Assembly (NCBI GenBank): GCA_959602045.1
Contig: CAUGRT010000026.1
Location: 1 to 41,327, forward strand
Direction: 5' to 3'
DNA from: an uncultured Clostridia bacterium
Lineage (GTDB): Bacteria; Bacillota; Clostridia; UBA1381
DNA: 41,327 nucleotides
Part shown: positions 29,723 to 39,500 of the stretch, one piece after another
How the letters are laid out: each line of letters starts with the position of its first letter
How positions within the stretch are numbered: the stretch's first letter is position 1
Notes under the pieces: model-generated
Seen by the model: only the letters and a program-made list of their open reading frames with translations
The model's database searches: none
What the model was told of the DNA's origin: nothing
Position numbers and translations under genes: made by a program

Positions 29723-29750
29723 ATAGGGGCGATGTGCGTATCGCCCCTAT
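29723..29750 (-). terminator. Hairpin terminator after the giant SLH protein gene
   Basis: ATAGGGGCGAT pairs with ATCGCCCCTAT, an 11-bp stem with a 6-nt loop, 23 bases beyond the stop at 29773. It is followed on the minus strand by CCCAATGCTTTTT, so the U tract is displaced by about 8 nt; a weaker terminator than usual. Nothing else is seen in 29651-29722. Confidence 0.6.
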
Positions 29751-29772
29751 GTGCTCTTACAGCTCCTCAATA

Positions 29773-32700
29773 TTAATTCAATTTTTCAAGAATCCGTATA
29801 AATACCGCTGCCGCCTGCGCTCTGGTGGTGTTTGCCGCCGGAGCAAAGCTGCCGTCTGTATTTCCGGACATAATTTCTTTTTCAGCCGCCCAAATCACAG
29901 CGTCTTTCGCCCAATCGGAAACAGAGCTGTTATCGGTATAGCTGAGTTCACCGCTGATTGCCGTATCATGCCCCTTAAACTGTGCATAACGGAAAGCAAT
30001 CGCCGCCATCTGCTCACGCGTGATATGCGCGTTCGGCGCAAATTCCGTATCGGAAATTCCTTTCACGATTCCGTTCTCCGCCGCCCATGCAACAGCGTTT
30101 TCATAATAACTGCCGCTTTCAATATCGCTGAATCCGACAGCCGCCGCCTGCGGCTCTTTCTCGATTCGATAAAGCACCGTCACAAACATGGCGCGCGTAA
30201 TATCTTCATCCGGTGCAAACAGCGTATCGGTGGTTCCTTTCATCAAGCCGTTCTCGTTCGCATATTTTACCGACGAATAGAACCAATCACTTTCATGCAC
30301 ATCCGTAAACGGATTTTTCCATGCACCCGGCTCGGTCGGTGTCGGGGTTGGCGTTGGCATCACTGCGTTCTCCGTCCACTTCGCATAAAGCGTCATTGAT
30401 TTTGTAACGCGGCTCGCAAAATCATACTCTGTTGTTCCCTCCGCATCGGTAAACCATCCGGCAAAGGTATATCCCTCTTTCGTCGGATTCTCCGGCTTCG
30501 TTACGGTATCGTTTCTGGAAACCGACTGCCGCTTTACAAGGCTGCCGCCGTTCACTTCAAACGTTACGATATAACTCGGCGTACCTCCGCCGCCACCGCC
30601 GCCTCCGGATGAGGTGCGTGCTACCGTTACGGAAAGCTCTGCCTTGATCGGTGCATAATTGGGATCAAGCGGTGTAAAGACTGCCGTTTCCGTAAAGGTT
30701 CCGGTTTCCGTCATATCGCGGTCGTTCTCCCAATTCCATACGCCCTCAAGCTCGGTATCATTGATTCCCTTAACAACACCGCCTGAAATTGCCGACGTTG
30801 ACAGCTTGCTGCCCGGCGTGATTTTTGCAGCGGTCGGTGCGGTTGCAATGGTCGGAGTTGCCGGCAGAACAGTAATCGTAATATCCGCGGTTACTGTATT
30901 GTAATTCACTGTATCGCTCGGTGTAAAGCGTGCCTTAAAGACATGCTGCCCGATGTCGCCGACAACCGTATTCGGCTCAACCCATGACCATGCTCCGTTT
31001 TCCGCAGTCGGGAATGTCACCTCGGACAATGTCTGCCCATAGGCCGCTGTCAGATCTGTCGGAATGGTATAGCTCGGATTTTCCGGCATAAAGGTATCGC
31101 TGCCGCCCAAAACCGCATAAGCGCTTTGATTATCCAATGACACGCTCAGCACGCCATTGATATTCTGATCCGTTGTGAGAACGCCGTTTTCATCAATTTC
31201 CGCCTTTCCGGAAACCGCCGTAATATTCCAGTCAACGCGATTTGCCGCGGCGCTGTCCTCATTCAGCGTAATGCTCTTTCCACCGGTTTTAACCTTCAGC
31301 GAAAGCTGCCCTGTGCTGCCTGCGGCAAGCTTTTTATTCGTATATTCTTCGCCGTTAATGTACAACGCCAATGTGCTGTCGGGGTTGCCGAGCGCACGAT
31401 TGGTTAATTGCAGGGTAACGGGCGCAGTCTGATTGCCAACCGCATCAGCAGCGTAAACAGTCAGTTTCTGATATGCCATCAGAGAATCCGGCGTTACCGT
31501 TGTTTCAAATTCACCGTTTTCTCCGACTGTCACCTGCTGCGGCGCTTGTGTTCCGATGCCAATCCATACCGTTGCCCCCGGATCGCTCAGACCCTTGACC
31601 GTTACGGAGCTGTCGAAAAATCCGCCGTTGTCGGGACTGCTGATCTGCAATCTCGGCGGAAGTGTATCCACCGTGAACAGATACTGCGCCACAACGCCGT
31701 CCTGTGTTTCATTCTCTCCTTTAAAGGTCAGCTTATGCGTTCCCTCTGCCACTCCGGTTAGGGAAATGACAGACGATGTAGTTTTATCGGCAATCGTTCC
31801 GCTCTGCTCGCCATTATCCAGGCTCCATGTTCCCGAAACTGCCATATCCGCTGTCAAGCTTACCGAAACATTTCCGTTTTTAACGGTGTCGGTGTCATTC
31901 ACTTGAACGGAATCCTCCGCTTTCAGAACAACATTCGCCTTTTTCGGCTCGGTCATTGCAATCGGTGCACTCAGCGTTTCTGCTGAAGCAATGTCGGGAT
32001 TTTTATAACCGCGCACTCCCACAACATATTGCTTGCCGCCGAACAATCCCAGCTGCTGCGACTCGGTGGTGCAGTCCTTGAGCTGTTCTTCGGTCAGAAG
32101 ATTGGCATTGACAATATTGCCGTTACTGTCCTTTGCCACGGTCTGCGTATACTGACCGCCTACCGTGATTTCACTCGGCAGCATTCCGTCCGTATTTTTT
32201 GCAATATCTAAATCATGGAATACCGTCAACTGATTCTTGCCGTTTTCAACCTCATAGATATTGATCTTATAGCCGTCGTACTTTGCCGAATCCAGACCGC
32301 TTAAATCCAGACTGTAATCTCCGCCGAGCCGAACCGTAAACTGCGGCGCTTCCGGCTGATTCGGGTTCGTATAGGTCAGCTTGGTATCAGCGTCTACGAT
32401 CGGATTCGCACTTTCATCACTTGTCGTTCCTACGGCACGAATCGTATATTCGCCGCTCGGCATATTTTCCGGAATGGAAATTGCCGCGGTCTTTTTTTGG
32501 ATGTCTGCATTCTGATCCGTTTTATACAGCGGATACAACACGTTATCCGCGCTCACCGCATAAACCGCCAGACTGCTGAATTTCTCCAGGCTCGTTCCGT
32601 CCCAGGTCAGCGTATTGTTTTCCGCTTGGATTCGATCCAATGTCGGCAGCTTGGAAAGGGCATATAATGTCAGTCCCGAAGCGGTCGTTGTCTTGACGGA

Positions 32701-35700
32701 AATGTTTTTGTTAAACTGTGCCGGATCGGTTACGGTGATGGTCGCCGTTGCCTTGCCGGTTGTTTCATCCCATTGAACCATCGCATTGGCATTGGCATTT
32801 TGCGCGTCATCTGCCGGTTTGGTATTATCCGTCCAGATTAACGGATAACCGTCCATAACAATGGCTTTTGCATAGGTATCCGCCATTAATTGGCTCGGCG
32901 CGTCAAACGTAATCGTCAGCACACCGTTTTCATTATTATACGATCCGAAATTTACTGTATGCAACTTCTTATCCGCCTGTGAGGATACGCTTGCGTTGGT
33001 CACTCCAAACAATGCGATTCCCTCGTTCGACGCTAAGGTATGGATGTTGTTGGTAAAGCTCATGTACAGTGTGCGATCGTTCTCACTATCGTGATAAATC
33101 GGGATGGACTGTAATTCTATGGTTGCCTCCGGTGCGTCATACTTTCCGAATGCAAAGTCCACATCGCCGCCCCAGTAATAGGTGACACCGGCATCTATCT
33201 TTAACACATGCAGCGCACCCCATATTTTTTCCGCATTGACGCCCAAATCGGCAGAACCGATATTCGTACCGCCAAACAGCGGAATCTTTTTGGGGATGGA
33301 TACGCTTGCGCTTGCAAAGCCCTCCCAGAAGTAATTATTTTTCAGCTGATCTTTTTCTACAACGATACTGCCCTGACCCTCAATAATATCGAGAATCTCT
33401 AAGTAAATACTTGCCGCAAACCGCAATTCGGGATACCATTGGCACTCGACTCCGGCATAATTCAGCAGGGTAATATTCGCAATTTCCACATCCGATAAGC
33501 CGATGCTCAACGCCCGTGGACTGATGCTGACATCGCCCCTTGCGGAAAGCACATCAAACAGCGCAAATGATCCGCTTAACAGCAATGTGATGGGCGGTAC
33601 GGAGGAGCTTGGATAAATCGTTTCATAAAGATTATCAATTCCGCCGCCGGCACCCTTAATCCAGAAGATTCCGAATCCGTCTACATTAATACCCGGAGTA
33701 AATCCGCCGGCATAGAAATAGAATTTATCGGGAATCGGGATTCCGTTATGGCTTCTCAACCGAAGCGCCGCCTCCATCTCAAACGCCATCATGTCGGTGC
33801 TGCCCTCAACGCCGATCGTATACTCTTGATTCATCACCTTTAAATTTAGCGTACCCTCAATACTCGGCAATCCGTCGGCATAGGAGGGTAAACCGATTTC
33901 GACTGAGGTATTAAAGCCAATAAAGCCGCCGCCGAACAGAATGTCATGAATATACAGGCTTAAGCTGCCGCTCTCGGCTTCTTCCCATGCCTCCTGGTCG
34001 TTTGCATACCGCTCCTGAACATCACGCAGCTGATCCGGCGTATAGTTGCTTTTTGCCAGCTTTAACTGCACCGCCTCCATCGCGGAGGTTTCTCTTTCGC
34101 TCCATTTATAATTGGACGGAAGCAGAAAATCCGGTGAAAGCTGTGCGCCGAACGCAATAATTCTCTTTTTCGGCGTACTCGGCGTTACCGGGCCATCCTG
34201 GAGTGCCATTTGCCCGAACTGGCAATACCGAAATTCCATAATCATTCCGGCAATCGTCTGCGCCGTACTTGCCGCACCGGGCCACATCAGCGTAATGCCG
34301 TTGGTATTGGCAACGCTGTTTTCCACATCATTGGTCGGCTCGCCCGATTCGTCATATTGCAGCAGCGTGGATTCCGAACCGTTCTCAAATGAGGAAATCG
34401 CACAAACACCGCTCCATACCTTCGTACGCGCACCGGTTGTATACACCTCACCGTCAATATCCACATCAATCGTCTGTTCATCCGTATCGGGATTCTCTAC
34501 CGAAATCGTCACCGTTCCCTTTTCCACATCCAGACAATCGCTGATATTAATTGTACTTTTCGCCTTATGGTCTACGGTTTCCAGCGAAACCGCTTCTGCC
34601 TCAATCAGCTTTCCCTGATCATATTTTAAGGTGAAATCACCGCGAAATTCCAGTAAAACAACATTCTGCGCGTCTTGAACCTTGCTCTTATAATCCTCCT
34701 CATTCCGATATGCCTTTAACGCATACCGGTCACTTCCGGCATGTTCAATCGTGACCACACCGTAAGAACCGCCCTGATAGGCAATATCGTCACTGACAAG
34801 AAAACGCAGAGTCTCGGAGGTAATATCCTTTTTTGCCGGATCCTTCATATCAAACACAACCTGATAGGTTCCGGTATCCATCGACTGATCCAGTACCAAA
34901 TCCGCCGTATTATTCTCGGTATCGAGAATGAAGTTCTCGGAATTGACCATCAGCGACTGACTGCCGTTTGCCGGCTGAAGCTTCACGTCATATTCCGCCT
35001 TATTCTTGAGCAGATTGAAATTCTGACCGGCAAGGTAAAGGTGCCGTGTTCCGCTGTTATAGATAATTTCCGGCGTTGCGCTCAAAAACGAAACGCGATC
35101 TCCGGCTGCACCCGGACAGAGCAGGTAGATGCTGCGCGAACCCAGTACATTTTCAGAAAGCAGCTTTCCGTCCGTTCCGCTGACATCAAAGCAGCGAAGC
35201 TCAATCTTGCGGTAATCCGTTGCATTGAGCGGCTCTGCATTGAGCTTAAATACCACCTGTCTTTCCTCTCCGGGATTAAAGTCTACAATATTGACAAAAT
35301 ACGGATCGGAATAGCTTGCCGTCGGATCTAACTTTCCCGATAGGTCATACGGCGTGATGCCCTCCTGCGGATAAACCGCAACGGCAACCTGCTTCATTTC
35401 GTCCTCGGAAATGTTTTTAATCTGTGCCGAAACCGTAAAATCGCCGTTCACACCGCCGCTGATTTGGGAGGTGTATGCGTCCTTTTCCGCTGTCAGCTGC
35501 ATCGCCTCCAGCTCCGCTGAAAAGTTCACGCTGACCTTATTTTCATTATTGACGGAGGCATTGGAATAAACGCCGTAATTTGTGGAAATGGTATTTGCCG
35601 TTCCGTCCGCCGCCACACTGCCCATATCAAAATACAGGGCATACGCGCTGTCCGCCGTCAGATATTTTTCATTATATGGATTCGTAAATGTCAGTGACGG

Positions 35701-36489
35701 ATCGGGCGTAAAATCAAATGCGGTCGCCGCCAAATTATTCCAATGTCCGAATGCCAGCTGATATGGCTTGACAATTTTATTATCCACCGAAGCATTCACC
35801 GTATATGCCGTAACCGACGGTGATTTTGCGTCATCATAACCGAACAGCACATTGTTATACGCCGTTCCGTCTGAGTTATCAATCAGCGCCTCCTGCCGAA
35901 CCTGCTGATAGGTACTGTCCGTCTTGGTCAATTCATAAACCGCGTAGTCCTGATACCCCAGTGCTGTATCCAGCATAATTCTTGCCTTTACATTATCCGC
36001 CGCACGACCGTCCGCGCTTTGGACTCCGTAGGAAACCGACACCATTCCGTGAAGCGGTGAAGCGGTATTGGCAAGCGTAATGCTCTGCGTAAAGGTCATA
36101 CCGTCCGCACTCCATTTCGCCGTAATGGTATCATCCTTCTTCTCCAGCGTAACACCGCTGCTGTCTTTTCCCAGAAAGCCATACTTTCTGCCGAAAATAT
36201 AATCCTTCACCTCGCTGCCGCGCGTCACGCGGAACGTGGTATAGGAGGTATCGTAATTTTCGTCCGGGAAAAGCAGAAATTTATTATTGTCTGATTTATT
36301 GAGTTTATCTCCCTTGACGGTATCAATCAGAAAACCGCCGTTCTTCGAGGAAACCTTGACGGCAATATAGCCGTCATTCAGTTCCTCGTATTCTGCTCCG
36401 CCGTCGGCAAATGCCTGTATCGGCAGCAGACACGAGAGCATGGCAACCGCCACCGCCCCCGATATCCATCTTTTTAATTTTTGCAGCAT
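29773..36489 (-). CDS. Giant SLH-anchored surface protein with Ig-like, MBG-like and InlB-type repeats
   Basis: A 2238-aa exported protein, likely a wall-bound adhesin or scaffold. The signal peptide is LKRWISGAVAVAMLSCLLPI followed by QAFA. The long N-terminal body is beta-rich with no enzyme motif I can identify. Around residues 1400-1800 are Ig-like domains including DTLPPRLQISSPDNGGFFDS and a following GLSDPGATVWIG. Then come MBG-type repeats (YGQTLSEVTFPTAENGAWSW, and VWNWENDRDMTETGTF), a Gly8 linker, an InlB_B repeat (FEVNGG...GYTFAGW), a PTPTPTPT linker and three SLH repeats (about 2055-2238: DWFYSSVKYANENGLMKGT, YENAVAWAAENGIVKGI, WAKDAVIWAAEKEIMSGNTD). The start ATG 36489 is six nt after GGAG of a hairpin-SD element. 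It is 42 bp downstream of the second giant gene and is its operon partner. Confidence 0.9.
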   Translation of the reverse strand: MLQKLKRWISGAVAVAMLSCLLPIQAFADGGAEYEELNDGYIAVKVSSKNGGFLIDTVKGDKLNKSDNNKFLLFPDENYDTSYTTFRVTRGSEVKDYIFGRKYGFLGKDSSGVTLEKKDDTITAKWSADGMTFTQSITLANTASPLHGMVSVSYGVQSADGRAADNVKARIMLDTALGYQDYAVYELTKTDSTYQQVRQEALIDNSDGTAYNNVLFGYDDAKSPSVTAYTVNASVDNKIVKPYQLAFGHWNNLAATAFDFTPDPSLTFTNPYNEKYLTADSAYALYFDMGSVAADGTANTISTNYGVYSNASVNNENKVSVNFSAELEAMQLTAEKDAYTSQISGGVNGDFTVSAQIKNISEDEMKQVAVAVYPQEGITPYDLSGKLDPTASYSDPYFVNIVDFNPGEERQVVFKLNAEPLNATDYRKIELRCFDVSGTDGKLLSENVLGSRSIYLLCPGAAGDRVSFLSATPEIIYNSGTRHLYLAGQNFNLLKNKAEYDVKLQPANGSQSLMVNSENFILDTENNTADLVLDQSMDTGTYQVVFDMKDPAKKDITSETLRFLVSDDIAYQGGSYGVVTIEHAGSDRYALKAYRNEEDYKSKVQDAQNVVLLEFRGDFTLKYDQGKLIEAEAVSLETVDHKAKSTINISDCLDVEKGTVTISVENPDTDEQTIDVDIDGEVYTTGARTKVWSGVCAISSFENGSESTLLQYDESGEPTNDVENSVANTNGITLMWPGAASTAQTIAGMIMEFRYCQFGQMALQDGPVTPSTPKKRIIAFGAQLSPDFLLPSNYKWSERETSAMEAVQLKLAKSNYTPDQLRDVQERYANDQEAWEEAESGSLSLYIHDILFGGGFIGFNTSVEIGLPSYADGLPSIEGTLNLKVMNQEYTIGVEGSTDMMAFEMEAALRLRSHNGIPIPDKFYFYAGGFTPGINVDGFGIFWIKGAGGGIDNLYETIYPSSSVPPITLLLSGSFALFDVLSARGDVSISPRALSIGLSDVEIANITLLNYAGVECQWYPELRFAASIYLEILDIIEGQGSIVVEKDQLKNNYFWEGFASASVSIPKKIPLFGGTNIGSADLGVNAEKIWGALHVLKIDAGVTYYWGGDVDFAFGKYDAPEATIELQSIPIYHDSENDRTLYMSFTNNIHTLASNEGIALFGVTNASVSSQADKKLHTVNFGSYNNENGVLTITFDAPSQLMADTYAKAIVMDGYPLIWTDNTKPADDAQNANANAMVQWDETTGKATATITVTDPAQFNKNISVKTTTASGLTLYALSKLPTLDRIQAENNTLTWDGTSLEKFSSLAVYAVSADNVLYPLYKTDQNADIQKKTAAISIPENMPSGEYTIRAVGTTSDESANPIVDADTKLTYTNPNQPEAPQFTVRLGGDYSLDLSGLDSAKYDGYKINIYEVENGKNQLTVFHDLDIAKNTDGMLPSEITVGGQYTQTVAKDSNGNIVNANLLTEEQLKDCTTESQQLGLFGGKQYVVGVRGYKNPDIASAETLSAPIAMTEPKKANVVLKAEDSVQVNDTDTVKNGNVSVSLTADMAVSGTWSLDNGEQSGTIADKTTSSVISLTGVAEGTHKLTFKGENETQDGVVAQYLFTVDTLPPRLQISSPDNGGFFDSSVTVKGLSDPGATVWIGIGTQAPQQVTVGENGEFETTVTPDSLMAYQKLTVYAADAVGNQTAPVTLQLTNRALGNPDSTLALYINGEEYTNKKLAAGSTGQLSLKVKTGGKSITLNEDSAAANRVDWNITAVSGKAEIDENGVLTTDQNINGVLSVSLDNQSAYAVLGGSDTFMPENPSYTIPTDLTAAYGQTLSEVTFPTAENGAWSWVEPNTVVGDIGQHVFKARFTPSDTVNYNTVTADITITVLPATPTIATAPTAAKITPGSKLSTSAISGGVVKGINDTELEGVWNWENDRDMTETGTFTETAVFTPLDPNYAPIKAELSVTVARTSSGGGGGGGGTPSYIVTFEVNGGSLVKRQSVSRNDTVTKPENPTKEGYTFAGWFTDAEGTTEYDFASRVTKSMTLYAKWTENAVMPTPTPTPTEPGAWKNPFTDVHESDWFYSSVKYANENGLMKGTTDTLFAPDEDITRAMFVTVLYRIEKEPQAAAVGFSDIESGSYYENAVAWAAENGIVKGISDTEFAPNAHITREQMAAIAFRYAQFKGHDTAISGELSYTDNSSVSDWAKDAVIWAAEKEIMSGNTDGSFAPAANTTRAQAAAVFIRILEKLN

Positions 36490-36495
36490 ACTAAT

Positions 36496-36530
36496 CTCCA
36501 TTCCGCCGCCGGTCCTATCCGCGGCATAAA
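36496..36530 (-). promoter_or_regulatory. Hairpin-SD leader element, copy 4
   Basis: On the minus strand it reads TTTATGCCGC, a longer 10-11-nt loop (GGATAGGACC), GGCGGCGGAATGGAG. GCCGC/GCGGC pairs. GGAG is six nucleotides from ATG 36489. It occupies the gap between the two giant genes. Confidence 0.75.
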
Positions 36531-36531
36531 C

Positions 36532-39500
36532 CTATTGAATATACAGTACAAACCGATAACTGTCATGACCCTGCGTTTGAACGCAGAATGTATAATAACC
36601 CGGCTTTTTCGGTGTGAAGCTCATCGGCTCCGCATCTTCGCGATTGTTCACTAATGCGGTTGTGCCGATCTTCATCTGCCCGACCGTCTTGATTCCGTTT
36701 TTCCAGGTCACGCTATACGGCTCACCGCCGCTTTCCACAACAATACTCTGTTCGCCTGCCTTGCCGATTACTACCATATCCCGATAAATTGGATTTCCGT
36801 TCACAGTAACCCGCAATTCCGTATCACCGTAAAAATGAATAGACGCATATTTTACCGCTTGATTGCCTGCCTCGTCCTTTGCGGTATATTGCACGGCAAC
36901 CGTCCCCGGCGCTGCCGGCTTGGTATATTGAATATCCAGTGAAATTTTATCGGAAGCCGTTTCGTTATCGTGTACCTCCGCATTTGCCTTTAACAGCGAT
37001 AAAATTTCTGCGTCGCTCAGACTCAGCTGAACATCCAATGTCCCCTTTTTCAAGCTGATTTTCGGCGCCTGCTTATCAAGCGGAGTGATCTGCATGAACT
37101 GATACCGCTTTTCATTGCCGTATCCATCCACTGCGCGAAGCATCGGATACAGACCTGCCTGATCTTCCTTGACCGCAAGCGCAGTCCATGTGCCGCTCGT
37201 CACAGCCGTACCCGAAAGATCGCTGTTCCACATCACCGAACAATCCCGATTTGACCGAACATAAACCGAATCACCGATTTTAATATTCCCGAGCTGCTCC
37301 GGCGTACTTTGGCTGTTCGCTCCATCACTTGCCATGCTGAATGATAACAGCAGCGGATCAAATACCAGCTGATCTACCGTAATCGTCTTTTCCGTCAAAT
37401 TCCCGGCAAGATCCGAGAAATGATAGGTATATTCCCCATTTTGGTTCACTTCTCTGGTGAATGTCGTTCCCTGCTTTCCTGCTTCACGGAAGATAACCTC
37501 CTCGTCAGCCTCCAGGGTTACGGTTGCTTTCTTATGATTCGGCGATACGGTAATCTTTTCCGTAATCTCCGGCATCGTCTTGTCGATATTCTCAACCGCA
37601 TTCAGCGCCACTGTCGTTGTCTGACCGTTTATCGCGGTACAGATCATCGTCAAAGACGGTATATTTTGGCTGTAGGATACGGTTACTTGATTATCAAGCT
37701 TATAAATTTCGGGTGCATTGCCCGCAGCATTTTCCCATCGAGCGTCCTTAATCGCCTTATCAAAGCGAATCTGCACCGTAACATTGCGGTTGGTTTTCAA
37801 GCTGTTCGCATTTTCCGACCAGTTTTCCGATAATACCCTTGCCGGCGCTTTATCAATTTCCGTAACGGATGTACTCAGCTGACCGCTTTCATCCTGCCCC
37901 TTATAGGTGTAGCTATAATGAACAATCACATCCTCATTACCTATGCACTCAACATAATAGAAACCTTGATAGCTGCCGTCACCCGTTTCCAGCTTTGCGC
38001 CCTCATCGGTGATTTTCAGATTCTCCAGCTGACCGTCAGCCGGCGGTACTAAGTAAACCTTGACCTTTTGCAGATCGTTTGACGCTACCTTCTCCAGATG
38101 CGGAACCGGTGCGTCGCCGATATTTTCAACATGCATCGGAATGACCTTTGCATTTCCGCAGCTGTCCACCGCAAACAGGGTGAACTGCACATTCTTTGTA
38201 ATGTCAACTGTTCTTCCATTGACGCGAACCCCATCAATCACATCACTCTGCGCGTCATATGACGGCACTGCTGCGCTCAATCCCTGCTTTGCGATCAGCT
38301 TTACCGCACTGTGATCTGAAATATTCACGTTCAAACGATACTGCGTTGACCAACCCATCTTCTGCATAAAGGTATTGCTGTCGGCAACAACCTCATATCC
38401 CTCATATTCCGGCAATGCGGCATTGGTATATTCCGTTGTTTCGTCATATAGCTTCAGCATCAGATTCTTGCTCTTTGCAATTCCGTTCCGTACCACATAG
38501 CCGACAATTCCCACACTCGGTGCAACGGTATCCTGCCACTCCTCCGGCGAGGGAATCGGCTTGACCGTAACCGGGAGCACTGCCGTAAAGTCCGCGCCCC
38601 GATCTCCATGCTGATTTTCATAGCCGCTGAATGTAAATTCCGTTTCTCCGTCCGGATAGAACGTATGCTCCGGCACTTCTCCGGTTGCGGAATCCCGTAA
38701 AGTGGAACCGTTCTCATCCACCAAGGTCGCCGTAACGCTTCCGTATACGCAGCCGTCCTCAACCTCATTCTCGGAATAATCCCAGACCACTTTCGGCACA
38801 ATCGGCTTAATCTCATTATTGCCGATATACATCGTGCGGCTCTTTTCGCCCGTACCGTCATTCCAGCTCATAATCAAATCGGTTGGCTGTGCTACGGTTG
38901 CCGTAACGTTCTTTGTTCCGCTGCCTTGAATGTCAGCAAAATGATTTCCCTCTTTTTCCGTAACGGTAATATTATAGTCCGCCGTCATGGTAACGGTGAC
39001 ATTTCCTCTCGTCTGATAGATCGGCGAAACCGTAACCTGCGGGCCATCCTCCCATACGTCCACCGAAACCGGCACCGTATGCTTTTTGCCAAAGAAATCC
39101 GTTACCTCAATATCATAGGTTCCGTTGGAGAAAATCGGGAAATATCGAACAATATCGTTCAGATAGTCATCATCGCCCTGCACCCAGACATCGCCGTTAA
39201 AATCAATTCTCGTTCCGCGGTTATAGTCGTCAGCCCACATCCGAACCGTCGGCTCAACATAAGTCAATCCATTTAGGTTTGTTCCATCCTCAAACGTTTG
39301 CGACACTACATCGCCATGAACGCCATGCCGTGTTACCGTCAGCTTTTTGAGGAATACTTCCCCTGTTTTTTCCGAATCCCACGGCTTGGTAAACTTGAGC
39401 AGCAGCGTATTCTCCGAAACAAATACCCCCATATATCCGGATTCATTCGGAATCGGCGGATCCTGCATCGGGAGTGTTTCGCCATCGTCGACGCAAATGG

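Noticed and set aside
34741..35331. 196-codon plus-strand frame opposite the giant SLH gene, and similar frames opposite the second giant gene (37420-37833, 39727-40200)
   Set aside because: They are composition shadows of long minus-strand genes, without ribosome sites or recognisable domains.
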